64,000 nucleotides of DNA from Arthrobacter frigidicola. GTDB lineage: Bacteria > Actinomycetota > Actinomycetes > Actinomycetales > Micrococcaceae. Made by a program: the position numbers and the translations under genes. The notes below the pieces were generated by a model that made no database searches, had not been told where the DNA came from, and worked only from the letters and a program-made list of their open reading frames with translations. Where the stretch lies: assembly GCA_003602285.1 (NCBI GenBank), contig QZVU01000002.1:496001-560000 (forward strand), in the 5' to 3' direction. Positions within the stretch are counted from its first letter, which is position 1, and every line of letters starts with the position of its first letter. Positions 59,655-64,000 of this stretch are shown one piece after another.

Positions 59655-59852
59655 TCAGTGCTCCGATGCGGTGTGTGGGGGGGTGTGGGGTTCGTTGGAG
59701 GGTTGGTTGGTGGGTTGGAGGCTGCGGCGTTTCAGGCTGAAGCCGGCGCCGGTCAGCAGGAGCCCGGTCAGGACGGTGAGGGCTCCGAGAGAGCCCGCGC
59801 CGGCGAGTGCCTTGGGTGCGCTGATCAGGGCATGGGCCAGGGTGTTGGGCAT
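59655..59852 (-). CDS. small single-span membrane protein coupled to the serine hydrolase
   Basis: The 65-residue frame reads a short N-terminus, a Gly/Leu-rich membrane segment (AGSLGALTVLTGLLLTGAGF, residues 19-38), a basic KRR and a Pro/Asn-rich tail. It looks like the C-terminal anchor of a surface protein (hydrophobic segment plus KRR) but has no LPxTG. ATG 59852 lacks a strong ribosome site. The stop is one base from the serine hydrolase start. Whether it is a real gene or a stray remnant of a longer protein is uncertain. Confidence 0.5.
   Translation of the reverse strand: MPNTLAHALISAPKALAGAGSLGALTVLTGLLLTGAGFSLKRRSLQPTNQPSNEPHTPPHTASEH
59691..59733 (+). repeat. 43-bp direct repeat, copy B
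   Basis: Second copy of the repeat at 58421-58463, 1270 bp away, inside the small membrane protein gene. Confidence 0.8.
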
Positions 59853-60050
59853 CAGCTGCGCGGTTGAGCGGCGGCCTTACTCCGGGCGGAGCGTCGAGAA
59901 GCGGGTCGGCCAGATCCTTGGCAGCGGTGTGATTCCGGGGAACGGGATGAAGGGGTCCCGGCTGCGGTCAGTTCGGATCAGGCGGCGACCTGAGGGACGA
60001 CAGGTGCGTCTTCTGGGCCGACGTTCCGAGCCGGGCTGATACTTTCCGGC

Positions 60051-61973
60051 TCATTCGTGTGCTCCGAGGGCCCGGATGGCCGGGACCTTCATGGCTGCTC
60101 GTGTTGCCAGAAGGGCGGTGATGGTGGTGAGCGTGGCAACGAGCAGGGTGATGGCGCCCAGGAGCGTCCAGGGGATCGCGATGACCGGCGCGCCGTAGAG
60201 GCGGTAGGTCGATGCCCACAGTCCGACGAGGGAGAGGACTGCAGCGGCGGCGCCGAGGATGAGGCCGATGGTAGTGACGGCCAGGGCTTCGATGACGGTG
60301 CTGTGCTGGATCTGGCGCCGGGTGAGGCCACTGAGCCGCAGTGTCGCCAGTTCGCTGCGGCGTTGACTGATGGAGATGGCGAGCGTGCTGAGCACGCTGA
60401 TGAGGGCGTAGAGGCTGCCGAGCCCGACGATCATGACCATTACGGCACGGTTTCCCGCGGCGTTGGCTCTGTTCTGTTCTTCCGTGAACTCCGCCGGTGT
60501 CTGCACCGTGGACGCGCCTGCGGCGGTGAGTGCGGATTCGACCACGGCCGTCTCGACGCCGGGAGCGAGCTGGACCAGGACGGTGGTGGGCCCCTGGAGC
60601 AGGTCGGTGGGCAGCAGTGAGCGGTCGATGTAGTAGCCGTCGGTTCCGGTGGGGGTTGCGGACATCCTGGCGGCCTCGCTCAGGACAAGGGTCCGGCCGT
60701 CAATCTCGACGGTGATCTGGTCGTATGCGCCATCGATGGTTGATTCCAGGCCGGGACCGAAAATGAGGCTGTCGGGGCCGAAGTCGGCCACACGACCGCT
60801 GTCCGCCTGTTGCAGATGGGTGGCGTTGAACGCGTCGGGGTCGACGGCGACGACGGTTCCGGGGCCGGTGGTGGTGGCGCCGCCCGTGGTGAGCTGCACG
60901 GACAGTGGCACGACCGTCTCGGGTGAGGCGAGGGAAATTCCGTTGATATTCTCCAGCGCGCTCAGGTCGATGTTCTCGCCGGTAGCGATCAGGTCGGCGT
61001 CGAAGATCAGCGTGGCGGCGCCGGATTCGGTTTGGGTGTTCACGATTCCTTGGAGGCCCATGACGAGACTGACGAGCACAATCATCGGCGCCGCGCCTGC
61101 GGCGGTGCGGCGCACAGCGTCGCGCAGGTTCGCCACTGCCAGGCCCGTGACCGGTGAGCGGCGCGACCAGGGCGTGAGGGCCAGAGCCGCGGCGGGCACG
61201 AGCAGGGGTGAGAGCCGGCTCATCGCGACCGATCCGGTCATGATGATGCCAAGGCCGAGCAGCAGTGGGAGGACCAATCCGCCGGCCGTCGCGGCGACGT
61301 AGGTCTGGAGGGCGGTCAGCGCCAAGGCAGTGATGGCCACGATCCATCGACCCAGGGTCATGACGCGCCGTTCACCGCTGCTGCGGCGCAGCGCATCCAG
61401 GGGACTGACTTTGGTGGCGCTCTTGGCTGCACCCCGGGCGCCGGCGAGGCAGACCGTGAGGGCGGCGATCAGGTCGACCACCAGGACTGCGGGTTGGATG
61501 GGGGTCGCGAGGCCTTCGGGGAAGAAGCCGAGCCGGGACAGAAGAAATCGCTGCGCGGTGGTCAGTACTGTTCCGAGCAGGGCCCCGGCCAACGCGCCAA
61601 GCAGCGCGGCGAGGAAGGCTTCACCGAGCAGGAGCCTGCGGACCTGGCGCCTGGTCACGCCGCCGAGTCTGAGGATGGCAAGATCACCCCGGCGCTGGTC
61701 AACGGCAAACCCGAAAGTCGAGCCGACAACGAAGATGGTGAGGAAAATGCCGATCATCAACGCTATCCCGGTCAGCTGGCTGGCATCGGAGGCAGCCAGG
61801 TGGAATGCTTCTGCTTGTTCGGGGGTCAAACCGGTGGGTGCGTCGGCGTCCTCGACGCCGAGGATGATCGTCAGGCCTGCGTGGACGATGGCGACCCCGG
61901 CGGTCACGGCCAGGAGGGTGCCGACGAAGAGCTGCCAGCGGTCGGCGAAGGTGCGCAGGGCCAGGCGGATCAT
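60051..61973 (-). CDS. FtsX-like ABC transporter permease
   Basis: The 640-residue protein has a first membrane segment at 18-38, two FtsX-type membrane bundles (about 70-200 and 500-640) and a large extracytoplasmic domain between. The second bundle contains LATLRLSGLTRRQIQHSTVIEALAVTTIGL, the first DLAILRLGGVTRRQVRRLLLGEAFLAALLG, matching tandem FtsX domains. It works with the ATPase encoded upstream (4-base overlap) to export antimicrobial peptides or lipids. The adjacent sensor kinase suggests a stress-sensing transporter set. Confidence 0.93.
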   Translation of the reverse strand: MIRLALRTFADRWQLFVGTLLAVTAGVAIVHAGLTIILGVEDADAPTGLTPEQAEAFHLAASDASQLTGIALMIGIFLTIFVVGSTFGFAVDQRRGDLAILRLGGVTRRQVRRLLLGEAFLAALLGALAGALLGTVLTTAQRFLLSRLGFFPEGLATPIQPAVLVVDLIAALTVCLAGARGAAKSATKVSPLDALRRSSGERRVMTLGRWIVAITALALTALQTYVAATAGGLVLPLLLGLGIIMTGSVAMSRLSPLLVPAAALALTPWSRRSPVTGLAVANLRDAVRRTAAGAAPMIVLVSLVMGLQGIVNTQTESGAATLIFDADLIATGENIDLSALENINGISLASPETVVPLSVQLTTGGATTTGPGTVVAVDPDAFNATHLQQADSGRVADFGPDSLIFGPGLESTIDGAYDQITVEIDGRTLVLSEAARMSATPTGTDGYYIDRSLLPTDLLQGPTTVLVQLAPGVETAVVESALTAAGASTVQTPAEFTEEQNRANAAGNRAVMVMIVGLGSLYALISVLSTLAISISQRRSELATLRLSGLTRRQIQHSTVIEALAVTTIGLILGAAAAVLSLVGLWASTYRLYGAPVIAIPWTLLGAITLLVATLTTITALLATRAAMKVPAIRALGAHE

Positions 61974-62737
61974 CCCTGCACTCCCGTACCGGCCAGTGTC
62001 TCGAGCTCGGCGAGGGTGGCGGCGATCTGGTTCGCGTCGGCGCCGTTCAGAGTTGTGACGAGGCGTCCGTCGCGCAGGAACGCCACGTGGTCGGCGCGGG
62101 CGGCGGCCGACGGATCATGGGTGACCATCAGGATTGTCTGGGCCTGCTCATCGACCAGGGCGCGAAGGAGATCCAGCACCGTGGCTGCGGAGGCACTGTC
62201 CAGGGCTCCGGTGGGCTCGTCAGCGAACAGGATGCTCGGCCGGGTGGCCAGGGCGCGGGCGATGGCGACGCGTTGTTGCTGCCCGCCGGAGAGTTCGCGT
62301 GGCTTATGGCGGGTGTGCTTGCCCAGGCCCACGGAGTTGAGGGCCTCGGCCGCGGCCCTGTTGGCGTCACGGCGTCCGGCCAGACGCAGCGGCAGGGCGA
62401 CGTTCTGCGCTGCGCTGAGGGCCGCGACGAGGTTGAACTGCTGGAAGATGAATCCGATCTCTGTGCGCCGCATCCGGGTCAGCACGTCATCGCTGAGGCT
62501 CGCGATATCGTCGCCGTTGAGGAGGATCTGTCCTGAGTCAGGGGTGTCCAGCCCGGCAGCACTGTTCAGGAGGGTGGACTTGCCTGACCCCGATGGCCCC
62601 ATGATCGCCGTCCAGGAACCACGACGAAGCCCGATCGTGACACGGTCGAGCGCCGTGAGGGTGGACTTGCCTGACTGGTAGGTGCGTGTCACATCGTTGA
62701 GCTGCAGCACGGTGCTGTGCGGGGCGGTTGTGGTCAT
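61970..62737 (-). CDS. MacB/LolD-type ABC transporter ATP-binding protein
   Basis: The 255-residue protein has Walker A GPSGSGKST, signature LSGGQQQRVAIARAL, Walker B ILFADEPTGALDS and the H-loop VTHDPSAAA. GNxxK-like differences that would mark a cell-division FtsE are absent. It powers the FtsX-like permease. ATG 62737 is one of the first codons in an operon that diverges from the sensor kinase gene, 109 bases away; this gap contains the promoters of both. Confidence 0.94.
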   Translation of the reverse strand: MTTTAPHSTVLQLNDVTRTYQSGKSTLTALDRVTIGLRRGSWTAIMGPSGSGKSTLLNSAAGLDTPDSGQILLNGDDIASLSDDVLTRMRRTEIGFIFQQFNLVAALSAAQNVALPLRLAGRRDANRAAAEALNSVGLGKHTRHKPRELSGGQQQRVAIARALATRPSILFADEPTGALDSASAATVLDLLRALVDEQAQTILMVTHDPSAAARADHVAFLRDGRLVTTLNGADANQIAATLAELETLAGTGVQG

Positions 62738-62846
62738 GCATCAATCACACCGCAGGACCCCCGGGCTGCGCAGTGGGGCCAACCCGTCGATCCAAGGTAT
62801 GGCTGACCCTACGTTCTTCGGGCCGGTTCGTCTCTACACTGGTCAG

Positions 62847-64000
62847 GTGATCACTGCGGAGTCAACACATCAGGCCCTGCCGGTCATCAGGCGCTGGAGA
62901 GCGGTGCTCTACTCTGCGGCCGTCTGCATCCGGGCCCTGGTGGTCATCTTCGTTGTCGTGCTGCTGGGCACACCGATCGGGATTGCGCTCACCGGCCCTG
63001 TGCGCGGCACCGATACCGCTGCGGGCCTGGTCACCGCGGGTCTGGCGCTGCTGGGTGTGGGACTCCCGCTTATCTCGGTCGTTCTTGCCCGGGCCGACTG
63101 GAGCGGCGGGACCGCTCTGCTCGACCGATCCGCTGGGGGGCCTCCGGGTATCCGGCTCCGTGAGCCGCGGACCCTCATCCGCCCGTTGGCCTACACCGTG
63201 ATGATGCTCACGATCGGCGGGGCCATCGCGGTCTTCGCTGCGCTGATCGTCTTGGTATCCCTTGTCGCACTGATCAGCCCGCTGCTGACGGCAATGGGAG
63301 ACCCGGTGATTATTGGGCCGTTCACGGTGAGCACCATACCCCAGTCGGTGTTGGCATCGGTCATCGGAGTCGCTGTGCTCACCGGGCTCGTTTTCACCTC
63401 ACCGGCTTTCTCCAAGGCTCATGCCTTGCTGGTCCTCCAGGTGTTGACCCGGCCGGAGCAGCGCCTCCAGCATGACCTGACTCTGACCGCGCAGTCGCGG
63501 GCGCGCCTGGTGCGTGCCTTCGACATCGAACGCCGCCGGATCGAGCGGGATCTGCACGATGGCGTGCAGCCGCAGCTGTTGTCAGTCAGCATGACGCTCG
63601 GGCTCGCGCTGGCCGCCATGCCAGATGATGCCCCTGGCCGCTCTGACGTGGCCCGCGCCCAGGACCAGGCAAAGCAGACCCTGGGTGCCTTGCGCAGCTT
63701 CGTCCGAAACATCCATCCCCAGGTCCTCATCGATCACGGCCTCGGCGCAGCGATCCGTGAACTGGCCGACACGCTTACCCTCCCCATCGCTGTCGAGGAC
63801 CGGCTGACCGGCCGCTTGCCTACGGAGATTGAGACCAACCTGTACTTTTGCGTCGCCGAACTCCTCACCAACGTCGTCAAGCACGCAAATGCCGGGCAGG
63901 CCGAGGTCCGGCTCCAGCGGCCCGCGCCCGGACTCCTGGAGGTCCGGGTCCGAGACGATGGTGGCGGTGGAGCAGGCACTGCCCATCGGGCCAACGGCGG
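62847..64000 (+). CDS. sensor histidine kinase, incomplete at the window edge
   Basis: From GTG 62847 the frame runs 384 codons to the window edge without a stop. It has an N-terminal membrane part (segments around residues 20-45, 52-70, 105-145 and 160-185), a HisKA_3 motif RRRIERDLHDGVQPQL with the phospho-His, and the beginning of a HATPase_c domain (VAELLTNVVKHANA N-box, VRDDGGGG). It resembles the DesK/NarL-partner kinases. TACACT (62835-62840) lies 6 bases before GTG, so leaderless. It probably forms a system with a response regulator beyond the edge and controls the ABC transporter. Confidence 0.9.
   Translation, partial: MITAESTHQALPVIRRWRAVLYSAAVCIRALVVIFVVVLLGTPIGIALTGPVRGTDTAAGLVTAGLALLGVGLPLISVVLARADWSGGTALLDRSAGGPPGIRLREPRTLIRPLAYTVMMLTIGGAIAVFAALIVLVSLVALISPLLTAMGDPVIIGPFTVSTIPQSVLASVIGVAVLTGLVFTSPAFSKAHALLVLQVLTRPEQRLQHDLTLTAQSRARLVRAFDIERRRIERDLHDGVQPQLLSVSMTLGLALAAMPDDAPGRSDVARAQDQAKQTLGALRSFVRNIHPQVLIDHGLGAAIRELADTLTLPIAVEDRLTGRLPTEIETNLYFCVAELLTNVVKHANAGQAEVRLQRPAPGLLEVRVRDDGGGGAGTAHRANG

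Overview
The window is a high-GC actinobacterial chromosome segment. The GlxA/isochorismatase pair, the AfsR/SARP-type regulator, a CGNR zinc-finger protein, DesK-type kinases and many promoters that look leaderless all fit the Micrococcaceae (Arthrobacter-like); the genus cannot be fixed from sequence alone. No rRNA, tRNA, CRISPR array, phage module or intact insertion sequence was seen. Gene density is high and most genes are single units or short operons with their own regulator.

Layout. 0-7 kb: end of an alpha/beta hydrolase, a HIT protein, glyceraldehyde-3-phosphate dehydrogenase, an AhpD-like peroxidase behind a TetR gene, an APC permease, a VOC protein and a CynX-type exporter. 7.4-11.3 kb: a sugar cassette (GH4 glycosidase, GlcNAc-type kinase, P-loop kinase) and an MBL hydrolase. 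11.3-16.2 kb: TetR with twin operators facing a VOC protein and a secreted Asp-nucleophile hydrolase, then an AI-2E family permease and an SGNH esterase. 16.3-20.6 kb: a NatAB-like ABC exporter with its two-component system. 20.7-22.5 kb: a divergent GlxA regulator and isochorismatase-like hydrolase. 22.6-28.6 kb: the most distinctive locus, a heme-dependent oxidative N-demethylase (DUF3445) with its reductase and DmmA-like subunit and an APC permease, facing a FadR regulator that is translationally coupled to a cache-domain protein without membrane segments. 28.7-31.8 kb: a spore-photolyase-like radical SAM enzyme, a VOC protein and small proteins.

32-56 kb is an accessory redox region: short-chain dehydrogenases, an MDR quinone reductase, three covalent-type FAD oxidoreductases, an LLM flavin enzyme with an F420-reductase-like partner, VOC proteins and alpha/beta hydrolases, interleaved with XRE, MarR, SARP, HxlR and CGNR regulators. 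Several regulators have convincing operators nearby: three MarR palindromes, SARP heptamer repeats with 11-bp phasing, an HxlR-type inverted repeat, and a palindrome on a -10 box. Two scars are visible: a dehydrogenase whose end runs into a duplicated gene fragment at about 34.9 kb, and a one-base frameshift in a class-V aminotransferase-like gene at 55.53 kb.

56-64 kb: a secreted glycerophosphodiester phosphodiesterase, then a recombination-scarred stretch (truncated reading frames, M48 peptidase, resolvase helix-turn-helix remnant, and a lipoprotein serine hydrolase between 43-bp direct repeats). Last come an FtsX/ATPase ABC transporter and a divergent sensor kinase that runs off the window.
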